Positions 1 through 5,892 of a stretch of DNA of 5,892 nt are shown here, in pieces. The stretch is taken from the NCBI GenBank assembly GCA_937868675.1, contig CALMNJ010000038.1, positions 1-5,892 on the forward strand, read 5' to 3'. This DNA is from an uncultured Bacteroidota bacterium. GTDB lineage: Bacteria; Bacteroidota; Bacteroidia; B-17B0; Aurantibacillaceae. Both the position numbers and the translations under genes were made by a program. Every line of letters starts with the position of its first letter. Position 1 is the first letter of the stretch. The notes beneath the pieces were generated by a model, which was not told the DNA's origin, did no database searches, and worked only from the letters and a program-made list of their open reading frames with translations.

Positions 1-363
1 GTGCAAGGTATCCTTATTGGATACGGAATTTGCAACAACTGCAAAATTATCAGCGGCCTTGGTAAACATTAATTTAGAAAGTGAGTCAGGTGTAATGTTG
101 TTTCCAGGCGGAATGCTCATTTTACCAGACTTAATCATCTGAGCATTCTTATAAATGGCGTCCCCCAGGTTGAAGTTCGCCTTGCGGTTGTTAGGATTAA
201 TTTCCAGCGCCCGTGCGTATTTGGTAGTAGACTCCATCACCCGTCCACTGTTATACGCGTTATTGCCATCATAAAGAGCCTGGGCGTCTTTTTGCGCAAA
301 AAAATTCCCTGCCCACAAAAACAGCAGCAGATAAGACGTATAAAACACGTTATTTCTTCGCAT
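1..363 (-). CDS. batC: BatC-like secreted TPR protein (3' end outside window)
   Basis: The first 121 residues of a periplasmic tetratricopeptide-repeat protein, probably a protein-protein scaffold of the Bat complex. The chosen start is ATG at 363-361, inside the end of batB (14-nt overlap). It gives a good signal peptide: basic n-region MRRNN, hydrophobic core YLLLFLWAG, and a probable cleavage near FFA/Q (residues 22-24). An in-frame GTG at 348-346 would remove the basic n-region, so it is less likely. Residues about 28-60 form a TPR unit (ALYDGNNAYNSG, then YARALEINPNN). A second repeat starts at RKANFNLGDAIYKNAQ and is interrupted by a polar Pro/Ser/Asn-rich insert (about 80-97) before KAADNFAVVANSV. 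This arrangement resembles BatC of Bacteroidota, which follows BatB. The frame is open to base 1, so the rest of the repeats lie outside. The product type is well supported; the symbol rests on the context. Confidence 0.88.
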   Translation of the reverse strand, partial: MRRNNVFYTSYLLLFLWAGNFFAQKDAQALYDGNNAYNSGRVMESTTKYARALEINPNNRKANFNLGDAIYKNAQMIKSGKMSIPPGNNITPDSLSKLMFTKAADNFAVVANSVSNKDTLH

Positions 364-1390
364 CGCCATACACATTTAGTTTTTTAAACCATTCGCTTAC
401 ACGCTCGCTAATCAAAAACTCAATAAAATAAAGCAGAAGGGCAAGGCCCAGAAACCACTGAAACTGATCCTCATAATCGGTGTACATTTTGCTTTCCAAC
501 TGTGCCTTATCGAGTTCGCCAATTTTATCAAGAACTGCCCCAAGGCCCAGGTCTTTCTGGGAAGCCTGCACGTAAATGCCGTTAGCCTGTGCTGCTATAT
601 CCTTTAGTAATTGGGAATTAAGCCGCGTAACAATCGTTTGCCCTTCCCGGTCTTTCCGGTAACCTTTTACTACGCCATTTTCGATGAGTGGAATAGGTAC
701 CCCCTTTTCGGAGCCAATGCCAATGGTGTTTATCATGATGCCCTTTTTACGGGCATCAGCCGCAGCGGCAATTGCCTCGGACTCATGATTCTCGCCATCA
801 GTAATTAATATAATGGCGCGGTTCTTTCCGTCATCATTGCTGAAAGATTCGCAGGCCTTTTTGATGGCCGCTTCCAGATTCGTACCCTGTATCGAAATCA
901 TGCCCGGATGGATAGAGTTCATGAACATTTTCGCAGCATCGTAATCTGTTGTGATGGGTAACTGCACGTACGCTTCGCCAGCAAAAATAATGAGCCCCAT
1001 ACGATCACCTTCCAGCATGTCAATCATTTTCTCGAGCGCATATTTGGCCCTGGTAAGCCGGTTTGGCATCAAATCCTGCGCCAGCATACTGTTACTCACG
1101 TCAAGACAAACAATCACATCGGCACCCTCGCGTTTCACTTCTTTGAGTTTACTGCCGGTTTGCAAATTGCAAATGGCGAGTATTAGGCTGGATGTGGCGA
1201 GCAAAAAAAGCACCAGTTTAATGATTCGCTTGCGGTTGCTAGCATAAGCTGTTAATTCTTTAATCAAAGCCGGATCACCAATTTGCTTTAAACGACGAGA
1301 ACGCCAGGCAAAATACCATAGCGCAAGCAGCAGCAACACTGGCAAGGCGCAGAAAGCATAAAAGTATATCTGGTGTTCGAACCTAAACAT
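350..1390 (-). CDS. batB: BatB: membrane-anchored vWA-domain protein
   Basis: A 346-aa inner-membrane protein with one von Willebrand factor A domain. Two N-terminal hydrophobic helices (about 11-29 and 57-75) precede the vWA domain (about 90-280), and a third helix (about 310-328) is followed by a short charged tail. The MIDAS looks complete: DVSNS (D97, S99, S101), T170 in QGTN, and D198 in ITDGE, so metal-dependent ligand binding is expected. The two-helix/vWA/helix layout and length fit the BatA/BatB family (aerotolerance-type proteins). I call it BatB because it is the second of two tandem vWA genes and directly precedes the TPR gene. Its ATG overlaps the batA stop (TAATG), which suggests translational coupling. 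It is paralogous to the upstream BatA, but the two differ in the post-MIDAS region, where BatB has a longer, charged loop (about 230-255). No sign of decay. Confidence 0.93.
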   Translation of the reverse strand: MFRFEHQIYFYAFCALPVLLLLALWYFAWRSRRLKQIGDPALIKELTAYASNRKRIIKLVLFLLATSSLILAICNLQTGSKLKEVKREGADVIVCLDVSNSMLAQDLMPNRLTRAKYALEKMIDMLEGDRMGLIIFAGEAYVQLPITTDYDAAKMFMNSIHPGMISIQGTNLEAAIKKACESFSNDDGKNRAIILITDGENHESEAIAAAADARKKGIMINTIGIGSEKGVPIPLIENGVVKGYRKDREGQTIVTRLNSQLLKDIAAQANGIYVQASQKDLGLGAVLDKIGELDKAQLESKMYTDYEDQFQWFLGLALLLYFIEFLISERVSEWFKKLNVYGDAKK

Positions 1391-2400
1391 TATGGTATAG
1401 ATCTAAGCAAGGTGAATCGTAAAACAAACTCAAGCAACAGTAAAACAAAAGCAGCAAGGGCCAGTGGCAAAAAATGTTCGGCCTTATTACTAAAACTTTT
1501 TTCGCTGATGATGGTCTTCTCCATATTATCAATCTCCTGATAAATTTTCTTAAGGCTCTCCTTGTCCGTTGCTCTGAAATATTTTCCGCCGGTTTGCGAC
1601 GAGATATTATTCATCACTTTCTCATCAATCTCCACATCCACGTAGTCAAACTCGTATTCACCGGGCGCAAACATCATTACCGGTGTGAGGGCTTTACCGC
1701 GGCTTCCCACGCCGATGCAGTATACCCTTACCCCATAGGTTTTGGCCAGTTCTCCGGCAGTGGCCGGCGAAATCTCGCCAACGTTATTTACACCGTCACT
1801 GATCAGTATAATGACTTTACTTTTGGCCTTGCTGTCCTTTATTCTGGCCACAGCATCAGCCAATCCCAGACCAATGGCAGTTCCCTGGTCAAGTGCGCCT
1901 GCCTTAATGAACGGGAACATGTTTTTAAGAACCTTGTGATCGGTGGTAAGCGGACATTGAGTAAACACCTGCCCTCCAAACAATACAAGTCCGATGCGGT
2001 CGTTGGGCCGGTTGTCAATAAACTCAACGATCACTTCTTTAGCAACACTAAGACGGTCGGGTTTAAAGTCTTTGGCAAGCATTGACAGGGAAATATCCAT
2101 ACTTATTACGATGTCAATACCTTCTGTTTTGGTATCCTTCCAGCTGCTTCGCGATTGAGGCCTGGCCAAGGCACAGATAATAAGTGTTACAGCAAGCAGC
2201 CTGAACACAAAAAGAACATGCCGCAGGCTGGCTTTGTATGAATTTGTAATTCCTTTAAATAATACAAAAGAAGAATAATTAAACTCGCCTTGTAGTTTGC
2301 CAAGTCTCCAGATGTACCATGCTATCATAACAGGTATCATGATTAGCAGCCAGAACCAGTGCTTTTCGGCAAATTGTATGTCGTCGAAATACGAAAACAT
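1390..2400 (-). CDS. batA: BatA: membrane-anchored vWA-domain protein
   Basis: A 336-aa inner-membrane vWA protein, the first of the tandem pair. The N-terminal part (about 1-80, helices near 13-31 and 62-79) fits the aerotolerance-regulator N-terminal region of this family. The vWA domain follows (about 95-285), and a C-terminal helix lies at about 310-330. The MIDAS residues are all present: DISLS (D102, S104, S106), T174 in DQGTAIG, and D202 in ISDGVNN. The segment RLSVAKEVIVEFIDNRPNDR, followed by GLVLFGG, is typical of the family. In other Bacteroidota this gene lies just after a MoxR/DUF58 pair, as here, with one further gene between. The ATG lies one base after the stop of the 530-aa gene (TAA-A-ATG). 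BatA is expected to display its vWA domain between the second and third helices; which side of the membrane this lies on is inferred, not shown. Confidence 0.95.
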   Translation of the reverse strand: MFSYFDDIQFAEKHWFWLLIMIPVMIAWYIWRLGKLQGEFNYSSFVLFKGITNSYKASLRHVLFVFRLLAVTLIICALARPQSRSSWKDTKTEGIDIVISMDISLSMLAKDFKPDRLSVAKEVIVEFIDNRPNDRIGLVLFGGQVFTQCPLTTDHKVLKNMFPFIKAGALDQGTAIGLGLADAVARIKDSKAKSKVIILISDGVNNVGEISPATAGELAKTYGVRVYCIGVGSRGKALTPVMMFAPGEYEFDYVDVEIDEKVMNNISSQTGGKYFRATDKESLKKIYQEIDNMEKTIISEKSFSNKAEHFLPLALAAFVLLLLEFVLRFTLLRSIP

Positions 2401-2401
2401 T

Positions 2402-3994
2402 TTAATTGAGATAATCTTCCGGACTTATAGTGATTAAAAAGAGTACTTTTCCATTGCGGTCGCATAGAGTGGCTTCGAGGCTTCCTGAATTTGATCGCAT
2501 TTGTGCAAATAAGGGATTCGACTTTACTTCCTGCAGCAGGGCATTTCGAACCGTTCCTTCAATCATGGCTGTATCAACCTGCCCTTCTGCAATATTCACC
2601 AGGGTGCATCGGTATTCGAGCGTTTTTCCTCTGAATGAGATGTTGTCGAGACGGGTTTCCTGATCAATCATCATGGGCAGTTGGCCTTTTACCTGATCAA
2701 CCATCCTAGCAAGATAGTCTTCATAACTCATGGGTTGCGTTCCAGTGGCCGGGTTTCCCTGTTCAAGTTTTGGAGGATCGGAAAGCGGGATTCCGTTTTG
2801 TAACAGCCTGGTTAAACCATAACTCACCGCAAGCAGAAGAAGAATTGCAGCAACCGCAACTATTAAAAACATTCGTTTTCGTTTCCTCTTTGTTTCCGGA
2901 TCGTCTGTAATGTCTCTGGGAACTGCCGTGCGAGTTTTGTCCTGTGTTGTAATTTGAACTGCCTTTGGTATTTCTCTTTGTGCCTGAGCGTATATATCAT
3001 CCTTTTTATCAGCGGCAGCTTGTGTGGCCATCTCGTAAACCGATGGATCTACTTCCTCTTCCCGTTTTGTGGCGTTCACAAAATCAACAGCATTCTGCAG
3101 GGTAAACTCATGCTCATTCTCAATAGGAGAAAGCTTGGCAAACTTTACAAGGTCGCTTAAGGAGAGTATCTGCTGGAGCTTTTCCTTGCTTTCCTGATCT
3201 ACAACCTGGCTTCTGAATGCACTCATTATCTCATCAGTTGTGCTTTCGAGGGCAAAAACATGGAAGCGTTCTTCAATATACGTACGAATGGTATCCGAAA
3301 TGGCTGAATAATATTCCTTGATGCGTCCCTCCTTCCACACAGCCTCCTGCCTTATTCGCTCCAGCATAGCCAGGGCCGTAAGGTGCGCCGGAACTTTTGG
3401 CTTACTTGGCTCTTCTATAACCTGTTTCTTTCTTCGGCCAAGGTAATACGACACAATGATGATTGCCGTTATCGCAATAATTGCAGCAATCCCGCCATAG
3501 ATATAATTAATATACCATTTCCAGTTGAAGGGTTCTTCGAGTGGCGGTTTAATGTCTTTTGTTTTTGCCGCCGAGGTGTCAGTAGGCACTGTGTGCACTT
3601 CCACAAACAAGGGCTTTGTAAATACCGGATTTGCAGTATCGTTGTTCACAATAAACTTAAAGCCCGGAATCACATAATACCCGCTATCATAAACACTAAT
3701 CGTAATTTGCTGATGCTGAAGGAGCCTGGTAGAATTTGTTTTATCAGGGAAGGTTGTGTCGATGGGTGTAACCGAAATTACTTCAACTTTTTCGGTTATC
3801 GTGTCACCAAATGTCGGCCATTGTACTTTAATATCGGCCTTAGCCGCGTAGTTAAGATACAAATCTATTTTGGCCTGTTCGCCAATGCGAAGCTTTGATG
3901 TATCAATCGTGGCATCAACACTGAGAGCCTGAGCCGAAACAATTGTGCTCGCAAGCAGAAATAAAAGGGCTAATATTGTGTTAAGGTGCTTCAA
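2402..3994 (-). CDS. Bat-operon two-helix membrane protein, BatD/DUF4381-like with extra C-terminal domain
   Basis: A 530-aa protein with five visible parts. (1) A signal peptide, 1-21 (ILALLFLLASTIVSA/Q). (2) A beta-rich periplasmic region, about 22-150, resembling the N-terminal oxygen-tolerance domains of BatD-type proteins. (3) A transmembrane helix, about 165-185, followed by GRRKK. (4) A cytoplasmic helical region, about 200-310, with a DUF4381-like signature (PAHLTALAMLERI, W220, KEYYSAISDTIRTYIEERF, ALESTTDEI), then a charged linker to about 370. (5) KRKRKR at 369-374, a second helix at about 375-396, and a C-terminal domain at about 420-530. The positive residues on the inner side of both helices give a consistent topology: out, in, out. 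The start codon is TTG, sharing TTGA with the DUF58 stop. An in-frame stop lies three codons upstream, no ATG precedes the signal peptide, and six A residues lie just before it. It is not classical BatD, which usually follows batC. A role in linking MoxR/DUF58 to BatA/BatB is inference. Confidence 0.85.
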   Translation of the reverse strand: MKHLNTILALLFLLASTIVSAQALSVDATIDTSKLRIGEQAKIDLYLNYAAKADIKVQWPTFGDTITEKVEVISVTPIDTTFPDKTNSTRLLQHQQITISVYDSGYYVIPGFKFIVNNDTANPVFTKPLFVEVHTVPTDTSAAKTKDIKPPLEEPFNWKWYINYIYGGIAAIIAITAIIIVSYYLGRRKKQVIEEPSKPKVPAHLTALAMLERIRQEAVWKEGRIKEYYSAISDTIRTYIEERFHVFALESTTDEIMSAFRSQVVDQESKEKLQQILSLSDLVKFAKLSPIENEHEFTLQNAVDFVNATKREEEVDPSVYEMATQAAADKKDDIYAQAQREIPKAVQITTQDKTRTAVPRDITDDPETKRKRKRMFLIVAVAAILLLLAVSYGLTRLLQNGIPLSDPPKLEQGNPATGTQPMSYEDYLARMVDQVKGQLPMMIDQETRLDNISFRGKTLEYRCTLVNIAEGQVDTAMIEGTVRNALLQEVKSNPLFAQMRSNSGSLEATLCDRNGKVLFLITISPEDYLN

Positions 3995-4857
3995 CGTTTT
4001 TTAAAGAGATTCATCAACGGTTTCACATAACTTTCGTGCGTATATATGTTCGCGGTGTCAGTACCGCTGCGGGTAAGCGTTTCGCGCAGAGAGTCCTCAA
4101 ACTTTAAACGGTTGGTAGCGAATTGCTTTCTGAATACTTTGTTCGCCGTGTCAATCCACATTGTTTTTCCATTCTCATTGTCCTTCATTTTAATGAGCCC
4201 TGCAGCCGGCAATTCCAGCTCGGCCCGGTCAATAATCCGAAGAGCAACAAGGTCATGTTTCTTGTTCGCAATTTTAAGCGCCTCGGTATAATTTGGCTCC
4301 GTTAAAAAATCGGACACAAGAAAAACAACGCTTCGTTTTTTAATAACATTCGTAAGGTAACGCAAGGCAAGCTCCAGGTTCGTTTTTCTGTTTTCGGGCT
4401 TAAACTCAATTAGTTCACGAATAATACGCAGCACATGGGTCTTGCCCTTTTTAGGCGGAATAAACTTTTCAATCTTGTCGCTAAAGAAAATGAGGCCGAT
4501 TTTGTCGTTGTTTTGTGAAGCGGAGAAGGAAATAACAGCACAAAGCTCGGTTATCAGGTCCTGCTTTTGCTGAACACGGGTTCCGAAGGCACCACTGGCA
4601 CTCACATCCACCAGCAGCATGACGCTGAGTTCGCGCTCCTCTTCAAATACCTTTACGAATGGAGAATTAAACCGGGCTGTCACATTCCAGTCTATAGAAC
4701 GTACATCATCGCCGGGAATATATTCGCGTACCTCCGAAAATGCCATCCCGCGCCCTTTAAACGCACTGTGGTACTCGCCCGAAAAGATTTGCCTGCTCAA
4801 GCCTTTGGTCTTGATTTCAATCTTTCGTACCTTTTTAAGCAATTCGGCAGTTTCCAA
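3991..4857 (-). CDS. DUF58 family protein with vWA-like fold
   Basis: A 288-aa, apparently cytosolic protein with no signal peptide or membrane helix. It carries the DUF58 signature at residues 35-62 (GRGMAFSEVREY, GDDVRSIDWNVTAR), then a vWA-like core with an intact MIDAS: DVSAS (D84, S86, S88), T159 in KTN, and D183 in VSDF. DUF58 genes almost always neighbour a MoxR gene, and these proteins are thought to be MoxR substrates or partners. The start is TTG at 4857-4855: reading upstream there is a stop (TGA, 4911-4909) with no ATG between, and the resulting N-terminus METAELLKKVRKIEIKT matches the usual beginning of Bacteroidota homologues as I remember them. The stop TGA overlaps the next gene's TTG. 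The biochemical function is unknown; the vWA fold argues for a binding or adaptor role instead of catalysis. Confidence 0.93.
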   Translation of the reverse strand: METAELLKKVRKIEIKTKGLSRQIFSGEYHSAFKGRGMAFSEVREYIPGDDVRSIDWNVTARFNSPFVKVFEEERELSVMLLVDVSASGAFGTRVQQKQDLITELCAVISFSASQNNDKIGLIFFSDKIEKFIPPKKGKTHVLRIIRELIEFKPENRKTNLELALRYLTNVIKKRSVVFLVSDFLTEPNYTEALKIANKKHDLVALRIIDRAELELPAAGLIKMKDNENGKTMWIDTANKVFRKQFATNRLKFEDSLRETLTRSGTDTANIYTHESYVKPLMNLFKKR

Positions 4858-4915
4858 TTTTGAAGTGGAATTATTGGTTAAATTTAAAAACGGCGTTCGC
4901 CCGGGCCTTCAAACT
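4858..4915 (-). promoter_or_regulatory. 58-nt MoxR-DUF58 spacer with weak internal-promoter or attenuator features
   Basis: The only real intergenic space in the window. On the minus strand it holds TTTG (4913-4910), then a GC-rich block with the GCCCGGGC palindrome (4899-4906), a short possible hairpin GGC-GAAC-GCC followed by GTTTTT, and an AT-rich palindrome TTAAATTTAA (4878-4887). TTTG followed by TAAATTTA is a partial match to the Bacteroidota promoter pattern TTTG / TAnnTTTG, but the last base of the second box does not match and the 23-nt spacing is a little long. The hairpin stem is only 3-4 bp. Both readings are weak, and the spacer may simply be a leader for the TTG start of DUF58. 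Confidence 0.2.
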
Positions 4916-5892
4916 TTATGGTACTTCAACCGTGTTAAGAATCTCGGTAATGATATTCTCAGTGGTTATGTTCTCGGCCTCCGCCTCATAAGTAAGACCA
5001 ATGCGGTGCCGCATCACATCCATGCAAACTGCACGCACGTCTTCAGGAATTACATAACCACGACGTTTGATAAAGGCAAACGCTTTGGCAGCCAGTGCCA
5101 GATTGATACTGGCGCGCGGTGAGCCACCATACGAAATCAAACCGTCGAATTTTTGAAGTTTGTATTCCTTGGGGAAACGGGAAGCAAAAACAATATCCAC
5201 AATGTAACGCTCGATCTTTTCATCCATGTAAACATCCCTCACCACGCTGCGTGCTTTAATAATATCTTCGGGACGTAATATCGCGTTGGCCTTTGGCATT
5301 CCTTCCGGTTGTATGTTGGAGGTAATAATTCGGCGCTCGTCTTCTTTGCTTGGATAACTGATAACCACTTTTAGCATAAAGCGGTCCATCTGTGCCTCGG
5401 GTAGCGGATAGGTTCCCTCCTGCTCCACAGGGTTTTGTGTGGCAAGCACCAGAAACGGATCAGGAAGCCGGAATGTTTGCTCACCAATGGTAACCTGCTT
5501 TTCCTGCATGGCTTCAAGCAGGGCCGACTGCACTTTGGCCGGGGCACGGTTGATCTCGTCGGCCAACACAAAGTTGGCAAAAATTGGTCCTTTCCGGATG
5601 GAGAATTGTTCCTGTTTCTGATTATAAATCTGCGTACCTACCACGTCAGCCGGTAACAAATCCGGAGTAAATTGGATACGGCTAAACTGACCATCAACAC
5701 ACTTTGCCAGAGTGTTTATTGCGAGTGTTTTGGCAAGCCCAGGAACACCTTCTAGAAGAATGTGCCCGTTACTGAGCAGGCCAATGAGCAATCGCTCAAT
5801 CATGTGCTTCTGCCCAACTATCACCTTATCCATCTCAATGCCCAACATATCAACAAAAGCGCTTTCGCGTTGAATCCTTTCGTTAATTTCTT
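4916..5892 (-). CDS. moxR: MoxR-family AAA+ ATPase (5' end outside window)
   Basis: A cytosolic AAA+ ATPase of the MoxR group, expected to form a hexamer and act as a chaperone on the vWA proteins encoded downstream. Counting from the internal Met at 5848, the motifs are: Walker A GVPGLAKT (34-41), Walker B VLADEIN (94-100), sensor 1 LATQNP (N139), the MoxR-typical EGTYPLPEAQMDRFM (144-158) with the likely arginine finger R156, and sensor 2 GGSPRA (R245). All key residues are present. The frame stays open upstream of the Met at 5848 and reads EINERIQRESAFVD, which looks like a normal MoxR N-terminus, so 5848 is not the true start. I estimate that roughly 5-10 residues are missing beyond the window edge. 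It is followed after 58 nt by DUF58, the standard pairing. Confidence 0.96.
   Translation of the reverse strand, partial: EINERIQRESAFVDMLGIEMDKVIVGQKHMIERLLIGLLSNGHILLEGVPGLAKTLAINTLAKCVDGQFSRIQFTPDLLPADVVGTQIYNQKQEQFSIRKGPIFANFVLADEINRAPAKVQSALLEAMQEKQVTIGEQTFRLPDPFLVLATQNPVEQEGTYPLPEAQMDRFMLKVVISYPSKEDERRIITSNIQPEGMPKANAILRPEDIIKARSVVRDVYMDEKIERYIVDIVFASRFPKEYKLQKFDGLISYGGSPRASINLALAAKAFAFIKRRGYVIPEDVRAVCMDVMRHRIGLTYEAEAENITTENIITEILNTVEVP

Noticed and set aside
298..304. Run of seven A (T7 on the coding strand) in batC as a possible frameshift or slippage site
   Set aside because: The frame is continuous from the signal peptide into the TPR units across the run, so no shift is needed.
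1474..2085. 203-aa open frame on the plus strand
   Set aside because: It lies fully antisense to batA, whose vWA motifs are intact. Its translation is rich in His, Cys and Phe with no recognisable domain, so it is a shadow frame.
3383..3898. 171-aa open frame on the plus strand
   Set aside because: It is antisense to the signal-peptide-bearing 530-aa gene, and its Cys/Arg/Asn-rich composition is typical of a reverse-complement shadow.
2402..3994. Calling the 530-aa gene BatD outright
   Set aside because: BatD normally follows batC and has a different layout. Only the N-terminal beta-rich region is BatD-like, while the middle is DUF4381-like and the C-terminus is different again.
4619..5122. 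167-aa open frame on the plus strand spanning the MoxR-DUF58 spacer
   Set aside because: It crosses two well-supported antisense genes, has no family motif, and is a chance open frame.
4916..5848. MoxR starting at the ATG at 5848
   Set aside because: The frame is open upstream to the window edge and encodes a normal-looking MoxR N-terminus (EINERIQRESAFVD), so this Met is internal.
1..5892. CRISPR arrays, tRNA or rRNA genes, insertion sequences, att sites
   Set aside because: The window is almost fully occupied by intact coding sequence, and no direct repeats, inverted-repeat ends or tRNA-like folds were seen.

Overview
The window is one minus-strand operon segment encoding the MoxR/DUF58/vWA 'Bat' system, and it looks like a member of the Bacteroidota. 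The evidence is the gene order (MoxR ATPase, DUF58, two-helix membrane protein, BatA, BatB, BatC), the lack of Shine-Dalgarno-like sequences, A-rich bases before starts, and signal peptides ending in A/Q. The source cannot be narrowed below phylum from the sequence alone. Coding density is close to 100%, and I found no RNA gene, mobile element, CRISPR array or long repeat.

Layout in order of transcription (right to left): MoxR-family AAA+ ATPase (4916 to beyond 5892, N-terminus cut by the window edge); a 58-nt gap, the only real intergenic space; DUF58 protein (3991-4857, TTG start); a 530-aa two-membrane-helix protein (2402-3994, TTG start, overlapping DUF58 by 4 nt); BatA (1390-2400, 1 nt after the previous stop); BatB (350-1390, TAATG overlap with batA); and BatC, a secreted TPR protein (below 1 to 363, overlapping batB by 14 nt, C-terminus cut by the window edge). 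The batC start lies inside batB, so the 1-349 stretch is coding.

How the parts fit: in this family a hexameric MoxR ATPase is thought to act as a chaperone on vWA proteins. Three proteins here carry complete metal-ion-dependent adhesion site (MIDAS) motifs: cytosolic DUF58 and membrane-anchored BatA and BatB. The 530-aa protein spans the inner membrane twice and places an N-terminal beta-rich domain and a C-terminal domain in the periplasm. BatC adds a periplasmic TPR scaffold. Together they suggest an ATPase-driven envelope complex. The name comes from aerotolerance phenotypes in Bacteroides fragilis, but the biochemical role is not settled.

Most of the locus is a known, conserved arrangement. 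The least ordinary part is the 530-aa protein. Its C-terminal third is a second-helix-plus-periplasmic-domain extension with an LPMMIDQETRLD motif that I recognise from small stand-alone bacterial proteins, not from Bat components.
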